NCBI GenBank assembly: GCA_023512105.1
Contig: JAIMAE010000015.1
Coordinates: 1 to 35,131 of the forward strand
Origin: Bacillota bacterium
GTDB taxonomy: Bacteria; Bacillota; Sulfobacillia; Sulfobacillales; Sulfobacillaceae
Length of the DNA: 35,131 nt
Reading direction: 5' to 3'
Within the stretch, counting starts at the first letter, position 1. Each line of letters opens with the position of its first letter. The position numbers and the translations under genes were made by a program. The notes under the pieces are model-generated. The model did not search any database and was not told the DNA's origin. It saw only the letters and a program-made list of their open reading frames with translations. Shown here piece after piece: positions 17,119 through 25,205 of this stretch.

Positions 17119-18441
17119 TCAGCCGCGGCGACGCGGCTCCACCCGGTACGGCTTGGCGTTGGCGTCGTACAACACCACCCCCGCCCCCCACAGGTCGCGA
17201 ATCGCCTCCAAGGTCAGCTGCGTCCATTCCGGGTCGAGTTGGCTATCGTCCGGCGTGTGGCGAAGCTCCAACACCCCGTTGACTCCGACGTCGACCACCT
17301 GGATCTCCGGAGGACCGACCGCCAACGCATTGGCCAAGGCCGCGCGCAAATCCTCCACGTCGCTTTCCTCGTAGATGGCGTCCCAGGTCGGCAAGGGCCC
17401 CCGCGGCGTGCGCACCTCGCCTTGGACCCAGCGGTAACGGTACAACTGCAGTCGGCGGACCCGCTGGGAGTCCAGGTAGTTGCGGACCAAGCCGGCGTCG
17501 GTCTCCTCCATCCAGATCTCCCGGGCGCGGGCAAAGCCGAACTCTTCCACCAACGATTCGGCGAACTGCCAGCCAAACCAGTAGGGGTTGAGGCGCAAGG
17601 GGTCGGGCGTCGCCACCTGGGCGTGCACGCGGGCCACCTCGATCGCCTCGCCCGGCTCCAGCTCGAGACGGGGCAACAGGTGGTGGTGGCAGTAGGTCGC
17701 CCACCCTTCGTGCAGGATCTTCACCTTGCGCTTCGGGGCGTGGTACAGGCCTTCGAGGCGAACCACCTCCAGGACATCCCGCTCCCAGTCCTGCAAGACC
17801 GGAGAGTGTCGGGCGATGAAGCCGAGCAGGTCGGAGGTGGGCAGAGAGTACCGAGGAGGCCGGCGGCGAGCTGCCGGCTTCTCCTCTCCCCACAGGTCCA
17901 GGTAGGGGTTGGGCCGCGAGGGGGGATTGGTCGGCTCGGCGCGTTCTTGGGGCTCGACGGCGACCTGATCCTGGATCGACAAGGCCCGGTCCAAGATCGC
18001 CTCCACCGCATCCGCTCCATACTCGCGGGCGTACTGGGCAAACCGCTCGCGACTGGCGGCCAAAGTGTGATGAAACTGCTTGGGCCCGTCCTTGAGCAGC
18101 AGATGGTTCTTGAACAGGTCGGCGTGCCCGAGCACGTGGGCCATCACCAGCTTCTGCGCCGCCACCGTGTTGGAGTCCAGCAGATAGGCGATGGCCGGTT
18201 CGGTGTCGATCACCATCTCGTACAGCCGCCCCTGTCCGCGATCCATCCGCTGCTTCATCCGCCAGTAATCGCGACCGTAAATCCAGTGGCTGTAATGGCC
18301 AGGCATCCCGTAGGCGGCCAACTCGTAGATGGCGTGAGCCGGCACGATCTCGAAATCCACCGGCACCGGATCGATGCCGAAGGCCAGCGCCTCCTCCCAC
18401 AGTCGGCTTAAGAACCCCTCGAGTTCCGCTTTCAGGCTCAC
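17119..18441 (-). CDS. spoVR: SpoVR-family protein
   Basis: A 440-residue member of the SpoVR/YcgB family. Family hallmarks visible are the N-terminal FEIVPAHAIYELAAYGMPGH stretch, the DSNTVAAQKLVMAHVLGHAD block and the KILHEGWATYCHHH block with its His/Glu-rich cluster. SpoVR affects spore cortex in Bacillus, but its molecular activity is not established; the conserved HExxxxxHHH-like residues suggest a metal site (inference). The start is a GTG at 18441 preceded by GGAGAGGGGGG. It sits between yhbH and prkA, a trio conserved from Bacillus to E. coli (ycgB, yeaH, yeaG). Confidence 0.95.
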   Translation of the reverse strand: MSLKAELEGFLSRLWEEALAFGIDPVPVDFEIVPAHAIYELAAYGMPGHYSHWIYGRDYWRMKQRMDRGQGRLYEMVIDTEPAIAYLLDSNTVAAQKLVMAHVLGHADLFKNHLLLKDGPKQFHHTLAASRERFAQYAREYGADAVEAILDRALSIQDQVAVEPQERAEPTNPPSRPNPYLDLWGEEKPAARRRPPRYSLPTSDLLGFIARHSPVLQDWERDVLEVVRLEGLYHAPKRKVKILHEGWATYCHHHLLPRLELEPGEAIEVARVHAQVATPDPLRLNPYWFGWQFAESLVEEFGFARAREIWMEETDAGLVRNYLDSQRVRRLQLYRYRWVQGEVRTPRGPLPTWDAIYEESDVEDLRAALANALAVGPPEIQVVDVGVNGVLELRHTPDDSQLDPEWTQLTLEAIRDLWGAGVVLYDANAKPYRVEPRRRG

Positions 18442-18468
18442 CGCGCACCCCCCTCTCCGGGCTTCTCC

Positions 18469-19611
18469 TCAGGCCGAGGCCTCTTCCTCCTGCAACAGCA
18501 ATTTGATCGCCTGCAGGACATCCGAACGCTTGTTCAACAGCACGTGGCGATAGGGGGGCCGTGGCAGCTCCTCCAGAAGATGGCTCAGGCGAGACGGGCT
18601 GTGCAGGAAATAGTTGGGCGGCTGCAGCTCGACCAAGCCAAACCACCGCACGTTGGCGCACAACTGCTGCGCCGCCTCAAAGGCCGCATGGCCGTCGGCG
18701 ACGTCGCCATCGGTGAAGTGAAAGACAAAGGTATTCCACTGGCTGGACGGATGGTGCACCTGCATGTACTGCTGAATGGCTTGATAGGCAGGGGCCGCCA
18801 ACGTCCCTCCACCTTCCGCCAGCCCGAAAAATTGCGCCTCGTCGGTTTTCTGGGCGGAGACGTCGTGGACCCAGAACTCGACCGCCACCGTTTGGTACTG
18901 TTGACGCAACCAGGTGACAATCCAAAAGGTCAAGACCCGGCTGAGGTACTTGCGCTCGCCCCCCATCGAGCCGCTGATGTCCCTCAGCAAATAGATGGCC
19001 GCCTGCGTGATCGGCTCCGGCTCCTCGCGTGCAGCCCGAAACCGGAGGTCATCCGGGGTAAAGTTCAGGGGCTTGCCCTCGGCCAAACTCCTGGCCAAGG
19101 CCTCCTTCAAGGTCGCCCTCCGCGAGAGCGTGGGCAACGTCCCATGCCGCCGGCGGCTGTTCCACTGCAGCTTGGGTCGCCAGAGGTCCTGACCCCCGCG
19201 GTCCTGCAGGTTGGGCAGCTGCAGGTCCTCGAAGACCATGGCAATGGCCGTGCGAATGTCGAGCTCCACCTCGATCTCGTGCTCTCCAGGCTGGTCCCCG
19301 GGTTGTTGGTCGCCCCCGCCCTGCCCTTGGCCGCCTCGGGGAACCCGAGCGATGATGTCCCCCGGTTCTCCCGGACCTTGGCCCACCCCGCCGGTGGGCG
19401 CGCTGGGCATCTTGGGGCGGAATCGCGGCAATTCCAGGACCTTGACCGGAACTTTGACCTTCTGGGTCTGGCCTTCGATGAGCGGAGTCTCGGCGACCAC
19501 GACTGGCAGTTTTTGCCTGATTGCCTCCCGCAGCCGATCCAGATGACGGGCCTGGTCCAACGACCCCCGTCCGGCTAAGTCCCAATTTCCTTCCGATACG
19601 CTGCCCGGCAT
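18469..19611 (-). CDS. yhbH: YhbH/YeaH family protein (DUF444, von Willebrand A-like)
   Basis: This 380-residue protein starts with an ATG at 19611 behind AAGGGGGAT. The N-terminal half has a charged segment and a Gly/Gln-rich linker (about 85-115). The C-terminal half is a vWA-like domain with DISGSMG near residues 225-231, the MIDAS metal-binding motif DxSxS, and FTDGD further on. Homologs are required for sporulation in Bacillus and belong to the nutrient-stress unit yeaGH in E. coli; a scaffold role for PrkA and SpoVR is plausible but inferred. First gene of the operon. I could not find a convincing sigma-A or sigma-E promoter upstream. Confidence 0.93.
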   Translation of the reverse strand: MPGSVSEGNWDLAGRGSLDQARHLDRLREAIRQKLPVVVAETPLIEGQTQKVKVPVKVLELPRFRPKMPSAPTGGVGQGPGEPGDIIARVPRGGQGQGGGDQQPGDQPGEHEIEVELDIRTAIAMVFEDLQLPNLQDRGGQDLWRPKLQWNSRRRHGTLPTLSRRATLKEALARSLAEGKPLNFTPDDLRFRAAREEPEPITQAAIYLLRDISGSMGGERKYLSRVLTFWIVTWLRQQYQTVAVEFWVHDVSAQKTDEAQFFGLAEGGGTLAAPAYQAIQQYMQVHHPSSQWNTFVFHFTDGDVADGHAAFEAAQQLCANVRWFGLVELQPPNYFLHSPSRLSHLLEELPRPPYRHVLLNKRSDVLQAIKLLLQEEEASA

Positions 19612-20380
19612 GGCGATCCCCCTTTTGGCGGCTCCTTAGCCCCAAAGACGCCTGCGACTCGCCGACCCATAGGCCGCGGCGCGGGTTGCGTGCTCCTCTC
19701 GTCGCTATCGATATATGGTGGTTTTTGGCAAAAGGTGTGGTCCTACCCTCGGCCTGGCCCTCGAAATCCCGGGGTGGTGCGACGAAGAACTCGCTCCCCC
19801 GCGTCAAGGCGGGGCCAGGACGGTGGTTGTCGGGTATCCGGGTTCGATGCTTCCGCCACGTTGGCGCGTGTGCAGCTGACAGCTAACTGGTTGCAGTGTG
19901 CGTTGGGTATTCGGGTCAGAGTCGTTGACGTGCCTGATTGTCCGTTTCCTGCACCTTCAAACGGTAATCGCCGGATCGCTGGTCGTCGCGTTGAAAACCT
20001 CACAAGCCTTTGCCAACGGTTCAAAACGGTTTGCCGCGAACGCCTCGAGCTATGGAAGGTTGACAAGATTGTGCGCCATCGACCTCTGCCAACGAGCAAA
20101 CGGACTGCATAACGATACGATTCCGACTCGATCATAACGGGGAATCCCCTATCCGAGTCAAGTCATTATGCACATTCTCTTTCGGGAAATACTGGGAAAT
20201 ACGCAAGGGCGCGGGCTCTTGCGGCGTTTTTGGCCCAGCCTCGGAAGCCATCGATATTCTCTGCCGCGTCGCTGGCGTCTAGAGGGAGATGAGAATTCTT
20301 TTAGCCGACAATTAGCCTCTCCCCACTCCCGGCCGCCATCATGGCGGGAGGCGAAGTTTCCAACCCCAGAGGAGGTACCC
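19612..20380. other. Long intergenic region without a recognised gene
   Basis: Seven hundred and sixty-nine bases lie between the divergent starts of yhbH and the DUF2231 gene. The frames open here encode Arg/Ser-rich products with no family resemblance, no good ribosome binding site and a base composition lower in GC than the flanking genes. The segment should hold both promoters. It contains a compound hairpin (20125-20159), tandem GGGAAATAC repeats (about 20184-20201), and CCGCCAT/ATGGCGG (20333-20347) just ahead of the DUF2231 ribosome binding site. No tRNA or known small RNA was recognised. Confidence 0.5.
20125..20159. repeat. Compound inverted repeat
   Basis: Outer arms GACTCG (20125-20130) and CGAGTC (20154-20159) enclose inner arms GGGG/CCCC (20139-20142 and 20146-20149) around AAT, with an additional AT/AT pair beside a bulged C. 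It has no T-run on either side, so it is more likely RNA structure or a protein site than a terminator. Confidence 0.4.
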
Positions 20381-20884
20381 ATGACCGAGCTTTGGGCACG
20401 CATCGGCTCCCAGCTGTTTCCGCCCACAATCCACCCGATGGTGGTCCACTTTCCCATCGCCCTGCTGTACTTGACCACCCTGTTCGACTTCTTGGCGGTG
20501 GTCTTGCCCCACCGCCGCTCGCGGACATTCCACCAGGTCGGCCTGTGGCTGCTTTCCCTGGGGCTGGTCTCGTTGGTAGCCGCCGCTCTGGCGGGGATCA
20601 TCTCAGAGAGCGCCGCCCACTTTACCCCGGCTACTCGGGCCCTGTTGTCCGTCCACCAGCGTGACGCCTTCCTGACCGGCCTTTTGGCCTCTGGCGCCTG
20701 GATTGTGCAGGTGATGACGCCGTTTGCCCCCGCCGCGTCCAAGGAGAGTTGGAGCCTGGCGGGTCGGGGCCGGGTCTCCTGGGTCGTCTTGGCCTTGGTG
20801 GCCTCCGCCACCGCCATGGTCAGTATCACCGGCAGCTTAGGCGGCACCATGGTCTATGGCCACGGGGTCGGCGTCGGAGGATAA
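20381..20884 (+). CDS. DUF2231-type small integral membrane protein
   Basis: 167 residues from the ATG at 20381, behind GAGGAGG. Four hydrophobic segments are apparent. The first begins with the family hallmark HPMVVHFPIALLY, and a later HQRDA and the terminal YGHGVGV add further His residues. Proteins of this family are predicted membrane proteins, often near redox genes; a heme or electron-transfer role has been suggested from the conserved His but is unproven here. The open frame starts at 20168, but the first 71 codons are basic and unrelated. It converges on spoIIE with seven bases between stops, leaving no room for a terminator. Confidence 0.8.
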   Translation: MTELWARIGSQLFPPTIHPMVVHFPIALLYLTTLFDFLAVVLPHRRSRTFHQVGLWLLSLGLVSLVAAALAGIISESAAHFTPATRALLSVHQRDAFLTGLLASGAWIVQVMTPFAPAASKESWSLAGRGRVSWVVLALVASATAMVSITGSLGGTMVYGHGVGVGG

Positions 20885-20891
20885 CCGGGGC

Positions 20892-23069
20892 TTAGGGTTG
20901 GCGGGAGAGGGCGGCCCGATGGGCACGCCCCGCGGTGGAGGGGGTGACCCGCCGCCACTCCCGCACCGCCACCTCGGACCACACCTTGCCCAGGGTGTCT
21001 CGGACTCCCCGAGGCAGGAAACGCACCACCGCCACCGTGGCGTCATCGCGCCCGTCTTGGTCGTGACCCAGCATGAAGCTTAAAATCGTCTCAGCCATCA
21101 CCTGGGCGTCGGACAGCGGCAGTTCGCGTAGAAAGTCGCGCAGACGCTCCTCTCCCCGGGTGGGGTCGCGCTCCATCACGCCGTCGGTGACCATCACCAC
21201 CAGATCTCCCGGCTCGAACAAGCAGCGTTGGGGCTCCACCCGGATCGAGGGAAGGATTCCAACCGGCAGGCTCTGCGCGCTGACCACCTCCACCTGTCCC
21301 CGCCGCACCAGGAAGGTGGGAGGGGCCGCCACCTTGACGATCTCCCCCCGTCGGGAGATGCGGTCGACCACCAGCAAGTCCAAGGTGGCAAACTTCTCCT
21401 CGTCCAACGACCGCAACAACAGGGTGGAGTTTACCGCCCGCACCACCAGCTCGGGGGAAAACCCTGCCTCCAGTAACTTTTCCGCCAAGGCCACGGCGGT
21501 CCCGCTCTCCCAGGCCGCCCGCGGACCTACCCCCATGCCGTCGGAGAGGCCGATCGCCAGCTGGCCCCCGGCCAGTTCCTTCACCAGTTCGGTGTCCCCC
21601 GAGACGTAACCGCCGGCGCGCGGCCGTTTGGCAATTCCGATTGCGTAGTCTAACGTCACCGGCCGCGCCCGGTAGCGGACCTGAGCGGGACGCCAGTCGC
21701 GCGCCATCTCCTGCAGCAGTTCCGCCACCCCCCTGAGCTGACGTTGGGCCAGGCCGCGGGTCTCCTGCACCCGCAGCTTCAAGTCGGCGCGACTTTTCTC
21801 GTGGGCCACCGCCCGGTTGACCTCCTGGGCCACCACCTCCGGCCGAATGCAGCGCTGCCCGAAGAGGTCGCTCAAGGCCTCGGCCTTGATAGGGCTTTCC
21901 GCCGCCCGGCTCACCACTTCCTGCAGGGCGCGGTAGGACCGATAGAAGTCGCGCTCCCAACACCCTCGGTACAGCGAACACTTTCGGCAGACCGCCGCCA
22001 CCACACGCTCGGCGACTTGGCTTTCCGTCCGCGGTTTTTCCTCAGACACCTCAAAGGCCCGGGCGATCTCGTTCATCACCCCGGCCAACCGTTCCAACCG
22101 CTGGGGCAGGTCCTGCGGGTCCTCCCCCGCCCACAGCAGGTTGGCCCAGGAGGCCACCCGCCGTACCGCGGCACCCGGAACCAGTTGCCAGGCGCTGGCG
22201 GCAGCGGCCAGGGAAACCCAGGTGGCGGTGGGATGCTCCGGCATGTGCACCAAAACGGCATACGCCAAGGAACCGAACACCAGCCCCAGACTGCCCCAAC
22301 GCCAGTGATAGCGCTCGAGCCAACCGGCGGCAAACCCGGCCGCCACCAGCGCCCCCACCCCTCCGGTGGGAGCGACCCCGCGCAAGGCGAGGGTAATCCC
22401 CAGCGTGGCCCCTCCCAGCGCGCCGCCTCCGGGGCCGCTGGCCACCCCGCCGAGCAAGATCAACAGGCCCCCGGCGAACAGGCTAGGCCAGAACAGCCCG
22501 GCGTGTACCGCCGCCAAGCCCGCAATCAAGGCCCCTCCGGCGGTCAGAAAGAGCACCAGGCTGGCCCGGTCTCCTTCCCCGCTGCCAAAGCGCCTCCACT
22601 CCCGTACCGCGGCGGCGTACAGCAAGGCCGCCCCGACGCCGACGGCGACGTCTAAGATGGCACCTTCCCAGGTCCAGGCTTGTCCGACCGCAAACAGCGC
22701 CACCGCCCCGAGCCCGACCATCGGCCAGGTCATCCACCCCCATCCCGGTCGCCGGTAGGGCAAGGGAACCAGCAGCACCAACAGGCAAAAAAGCCCCGCC
22801 GCGACCGGGCCCACCCCCAAGGCGGTCCCTAGAACGGCTCCCCCGGCGGCGGCCAAGAACGTGCCGCGGTTGGTTCGCCAGACCCACAGCGCGTAAACCC
22901 AGGCGAACGGTGCGGCGTGGTGGTAGATCAGAGCTTGTCCCAGCACCACCCCGACCAACGCCACCATCAGGTGGCGCCCCAGTCGGACCTGGTCTCCATC
23001 GGCCGACGCCGACCGGCGGCCGTCTTTGGCCGGGACCTCAGCTCGCCGAAACCATGCTCCCTCCGCCAC
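20892..23069 (-). CDS. spoIIE: Stage II sporulation protein E (membrane-bound PP2C phosphatase)
   Basis: SpoIIE dephosphorylates the anti-anti-sigma factor SpoIIAA to release sigma F in the forespore and also sits at the polar septum. This 725-residue version (Bacillus: 827) begins with about ten hydrophobic segments. The central regulatory region has a conserved Cys cluster CRKCSLYRGC near residues 365-374. The PP2C/SpoIIE phosphatase domain has GLSDGMGVG, VTDGVMER and GRDDATVAV, which contain the metal-binding aspartates. The start is a GTG at 23069 following AAAGGGGGAAAAG. The upstream region has two promoter-like elements and Spo0A-box-like sites. Monocistronic by position, because the DUF2231 gene converges from the other side. 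Confidence 0.97.
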   Translation of the reverse strand: MAEGAWFRRAEVPAKDGRRSASADGDQVRLGRHLMVALVGVVLGQALIYHHAAPFAWVYALWVWRTNRGTFLAAAGGAVLGTALGVGPVAAGLFCLLVLLVPLPYRRPGWGWMTWPMVGLGAVALFAVGQAWTWEGAILDVAVGVGAALLYAAAVREWRRFGSGEGDRASLVLFLTAGGALIAGLAAVHAGLFWPSLFAGGLLILLGGVASGPGGGALGGATLGITLALRGVAPTGGVGALVAAGFAAGWLERYHWRWGSLGLVFGSLAYAVLVHMPEHPTATWVSLAAAASAWQLVPGAAVRRVASWANLLWAGEDPQDLPQRLERLAGVMNEIARAFEVSEEKPRTESQVAERVVAAVCRKCSLYRGCWERDFYRSYRALQEVVSRAAESPIKAEALSDLFGQRCIRPEVVAQEVNRAVAHEKSRADLKLRVQETRGLAQRQLRGVAELLQEMARDWRPAQVRYRARPVTLDYAIGIAKRPRAGGYVSGDTELVKELAGGQLAIGLSDGMGVGPRAAWESGTAVALAEKLLEAGFSPELVVRAVNSTLLLRSLDEEKFATLDLLVVDRISRRGEIVKVAAPPTFLVRRGQVEVVSAQSLPVGILPSIRVEPQRCLFEPGDLVVMVTDGVMERDPTRGEERLRDFLRELPLSDAQVMAETILSFMLGHDQDGRDDATVAVVRFLPRGVRDTLGKVWSEVAVREWRRVTPSTAGRAHRAALSRQP

Positions 23070-23093
23070 ACCTTTTCCCCCTTTACTGTTCCG

Positions 23094-23127
23094 ACCATAG
23101 CAAATAAGGACTACCGGGATTTGGCAA
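23094..23127 (-). promoter_or_regulatory. Spo0A-type (long-spacer) promoter of spoIIE
   Basis: Minus strand TTGCCA (23127-23122), 22-base spacer, TATGGT (23099-23094) with an upstream TGC. Spacers of 21-22 bases are the mark of Spo0A-activated sigma-A promoters such as spoIIG and spoIIE of Bacillus. Two imperfect 0A boxes, TGCCAAG and TGCCAAA, ten bases apart, overlap the -35. Confidence 0.5.
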
Positions 23128-23150
23128 AGCTTGGCAGCTCAGGCAGGGAG

Positions 23151-23160
23151 TTCTCGACAA
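23151..23160 (-). promoter_or_regulatory. Spo0A box-like site
   Basis: Minus strand TTGTCGAGAA, with one mismatch to the 0A box core TGTCGAA. It lies about 65-73 bases before the predicted start of the long-spacer promoter, a position used by Spo0A activation sites. A weaker TTGACGAGA lies at 23209-23201. Confidence 0.45.
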
Positions 23161-23223
23161 GGCTGCAGGCCACCGGGCAAATCGCCTCGGCTTGGGACCT
23201 CTCGTCAATGGCAGGGACAACCC

Positions 23224-23251
23224 TTTATAATCACCTTGGAAGCGTTGTCAA
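23224..23251 (-). promoter_or_regulatory. Strong sigma-A-like promoter upstream of spoIIE
   Basis: Minus strand TTGACA (23251-23246), 16-base spacer, TATAAA (23229-23224). This would give a transcript with a leader of about 150 bases before spoIIE. On the plus strand the same bases include TATAAT (23226-23231), which could serve as the -10 of the divergent prenyltransferase gene, although it has no good -35. Confidence 0.5.
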
Positions 23252-23342
23252 ACCGATGGGGAAGGGCGCAGGAGGATTCGCTTTGGGTCGAGCGGTCGGG
23301 TTGCCGGCGTTCATCCTTGGGTTGAAATGGTAGGGGGTCCAG

Positions 23343-24230
23343 ATGGGTAAGTCTTTGGCCACGTGGGTAGAGGCCGCTCGGCCTTTCTCCTTGACCGCCT
23401 CGTTGATTCCGGTTTTGGTGGGCGTGGCGTTGGCGATGGGGACCGGAGTGACCATCGCGTGGTGGCGGTTCGCCATGGTGCTGGTGGGTGGCGTGCTCCT
23501 CCAAGTCGGCACCAACATGGTCAATGATGCCTACGATTATTGGAAAGCGGTAGACTCCGAAATCACGCCGCGGGCCAGCCGGGTGGTCATCGAAGGGCGG
23601 TTAGATCCCCGGCGGGAATTGCGCGGGGCTTACGCGGTGTTCGGCTTCGCCTTGGCCTTGGCCATCGTCCTGGCCTGGGCCGGCACGCCTGCCGTCTTGA
23701 TTCCGGTGCTCATCGGCATCATCGCCGGCTTCGGCTATACCGCCCCGCCCCTGGAGTACAAGTACCGGGGGTTGGGAATCCCGGTGGTGTTCGTGATGAT
23801 GGGGCCGCTGATGGTCTGGGCCGCCTACCTGGGAGTCGGGGGGCAGGGGTGGTGGCTTCCCACGCTGGTCGCCCTGCCGGTAGGATTTTTGGTGGCGGCG
23901 ATTCTGCATGCCAACGACTTGCGAGATTGGGAAGATGACCGCCAGGCGCACATCGTCACCCTGACCGGAGTTTTGGGATTTGTCCCCGCCTGGTGGCTCT
24001 ACGCGTTCCTGCTGTTGGCGCCGTACTTGACGGTGACGCTTTTGGTGGTCGGCCATTGGCTGTCGGCCTGGTCGCTGGCGGCCTGGATCACCTTCCCCGC
24101 CGCCTGGCGCTCGATTCGGCAGGCGCGGTGGCCCGGTCGGGAACGCTTGGCGATCTTGGACCAGCGGACGGCGCAACTCCATCTGCTGTTTGGCTTGCTG
24201 TTGGCCTTGAGCTTAGGAGTGCCGCGGTGA
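23343..24230 (+). CDS. menA: UbiA-family prenyltransferase, MenA-like
   Basis: A 295-residue polytopic membrane enzyme with about eight hydrophobic helices. The two Mg-diphosphate motifs of UbiA proteins are present: NDAYDYWK...D near residues 63-75 and ANDLRDWEDD near residues 197-206. The second resembles the MenA motif, so the best reading is 1,4-dihydroxy-2-naphthoate polyprenyltransferase of menaquinone synthesis. Ubiquinone- or heme-type substrates cannot be excluded, and no other men gene is in the window. The start is an ATG with AGGGGG five bases upstream. Its last codons overlap the CPBP gene (GTGA), so the two are coupled. Confidence 0.88.
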   Translation: MGKSLATWVEAARPFSLTASLIPVLVGVALAMGTGVTIAWWRFAMVLVGGVLLQVGTNMVNDAYDYWKAVDSEITPRASRVVIEGRLDPRRELRGAYAVFGFALALAIVLAWAGTPAVLIPVLIGIIAGFGYTAPPLEYKYRGLGIPVVFVMMGPLMVWAAYLGVGGQGWWLPTLVALPVGFLVAAILHANDLRDWEDDRQAHIVTLTGVLGFVPAWWLYAFLLLAPYLTVTLLVVGHWLSAWSLAAWITFPAAWRSIRQARWPGRERLAILDQRTAQLHLLFGLLLALSLGVPR

Positions 24231-24859
24231 GCGAGGGCGGCTGGCCTCTGACCACCGACCGCTTGTGGCGCATCCTTCCCGTTCCCGTTGTCCTCTGGTT
24301 TATCGTCTTTGGCTGGAAGCCCTGGCCATTCTGGGATCTGATGATACCGGCGATGCTGGTGCTCTTGGGCATCGCCTGGAAACTGGGAGGCCGGGAATTT
24401 TTGCGCCGCCCCTTCACCCTGTCCGACGTGGCCCTGGGAGTGGGGTCGGCCGTGGTGTTGTACGCGGTTTTTTGGGTAGGAAACGCGGTGGCTCCCCTGA
24501 TCTTGCCAGGGGCTCACCAGGACGTCGGCAACGTCTATGGGTTAAAGAGCGGGTTTTCCCCCTGGCTGGTAGGGGCCGCCTTGGTGGTGGTCTTTGGTCC
24601 CGCCGAGGCCAGCTTCTGGCAGGGGACGGTACAGGCGGCCTGGATGCACCGATACGGAAAGAACCTCGGTTGGCTCCTGACCTCAGCCTTTTACGCGGCG
24701 ATTCATACCTTCTCCCTCAACCCGATGTTGGTGACGGCCGCCCTGGTGGCCGGGCTCGGCTGGGGCCTACTCTATCGGCTGACCGACCGCCTGTGGGCGG
24801 TGATGATCTCGCACAGTCTGTGGGATCTGGCCATCTTGGTGCTCTTTCCGATCCGTTAA
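24227..24859 (+). CDS. CPBP-family intramembrane protein with altered catalytic motif
   Basis: 210 residues from a GTG at 24227, with AGGAG nine bases upstream and overlapping the menA-like stop. Five to six hydrophobic helices. The C-terminal half follows the CPBP (CAAX protease and bacteriocin-processing/Abi) pattern: FYAAIH for the second motif and ISHSLWD for the third, both with their His. The first motif, normally EExxxR, reads EASFWQG: the second Glu is Ala and the Arg is Gln. Family members cleave prenylated or bacteriocin peptides or act in immunity. This one may have different chemistry or be a non-catalytic membrane partner. Coupling to a prenyltransferase gene is suggestive, but no peptide substrate is nearby. 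Confidence 0.7.
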   Translation: MSEGGWPLTTDRLWRILPVPVVLWFIVFGWKPWPFWDLMIPAMLVLLGIAWKLGGREFLRRPFTLSDVALGVGSAVVLYAVFWVGNAVAPLILPGAHQDVGNVYGLKSGFSPWLVGAALVVVFGPAEASFWQGTVQAAWMHRYGKNLGWLLTSAFYAAIHTFSLNPMLVTAALVAGLGWGLLYRLTDRLWAVMISHSLWDLAILVLFPIR

Positions 24860-25205
24860 GCCCGTAGGTAACGCGTTCCACCCCAGATAAACCACGCAGG
24901 TCTGGCGTTCGGTCCGCCGACCCACCTGGACGGCCTCAAAGCGATGTCCACCCGCCGCTCCTCTCTCCTATGGCCCAGAGGCCTTCGAGACCGGCGGCGA
25001 CAGCGGAGGGCAGAGGACCTGGGCCCGCTGCCCGTGCTTCGGGCCCTGGGACTGGAGAGGCGAACCACAAGGGACTCGTCCCCCGGCGGTCATAAAACCG
25101 TTGACCCCGTTCCCAGGGCCCTGGGGAATAGCGGAGCTGCCTTAGGGAGAGGATTCGGATCGGGCGCTTATCCCCGAACACCTCGACCTCGGGAGCGATG
25201 CGGAG
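24860..25205 (+). other. Structured intergenic region upstream of the glycosyltransferase
   Basis: Three hundred and forty-six bases with no supported gene. It holds a strong hairpin, GGGCCCG (25021-25027) with CGGGCCC (25040-25046) and flanking CC/GG pairs across a T-T mismatch. Further on is the near-palindrome TTCCCAGGGCCCTGGGGAA (25110-25128), whose core CCAGGGCCCTGG is perfect. A TTGACC at 25101-25106 could be a -35, but the -10 17 bases on (GGGAAT) is poor. I could not match the fold to a known riboswitch or T-box. Confidence 0.4.

Noticed and set aside
19690-19740. Sporulation sigma-E promoter for yhbH (CATATATC)
   Set aside because: Only part of the -10 matches and no ATATT-like -35 is found at 12-14 bases.
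19743-20135. Possible small gene or transposase remnant on either strand
   Set aside because: The products are Arg/Ser-rich, lack any recognisable motif and have no ribosome binding site.
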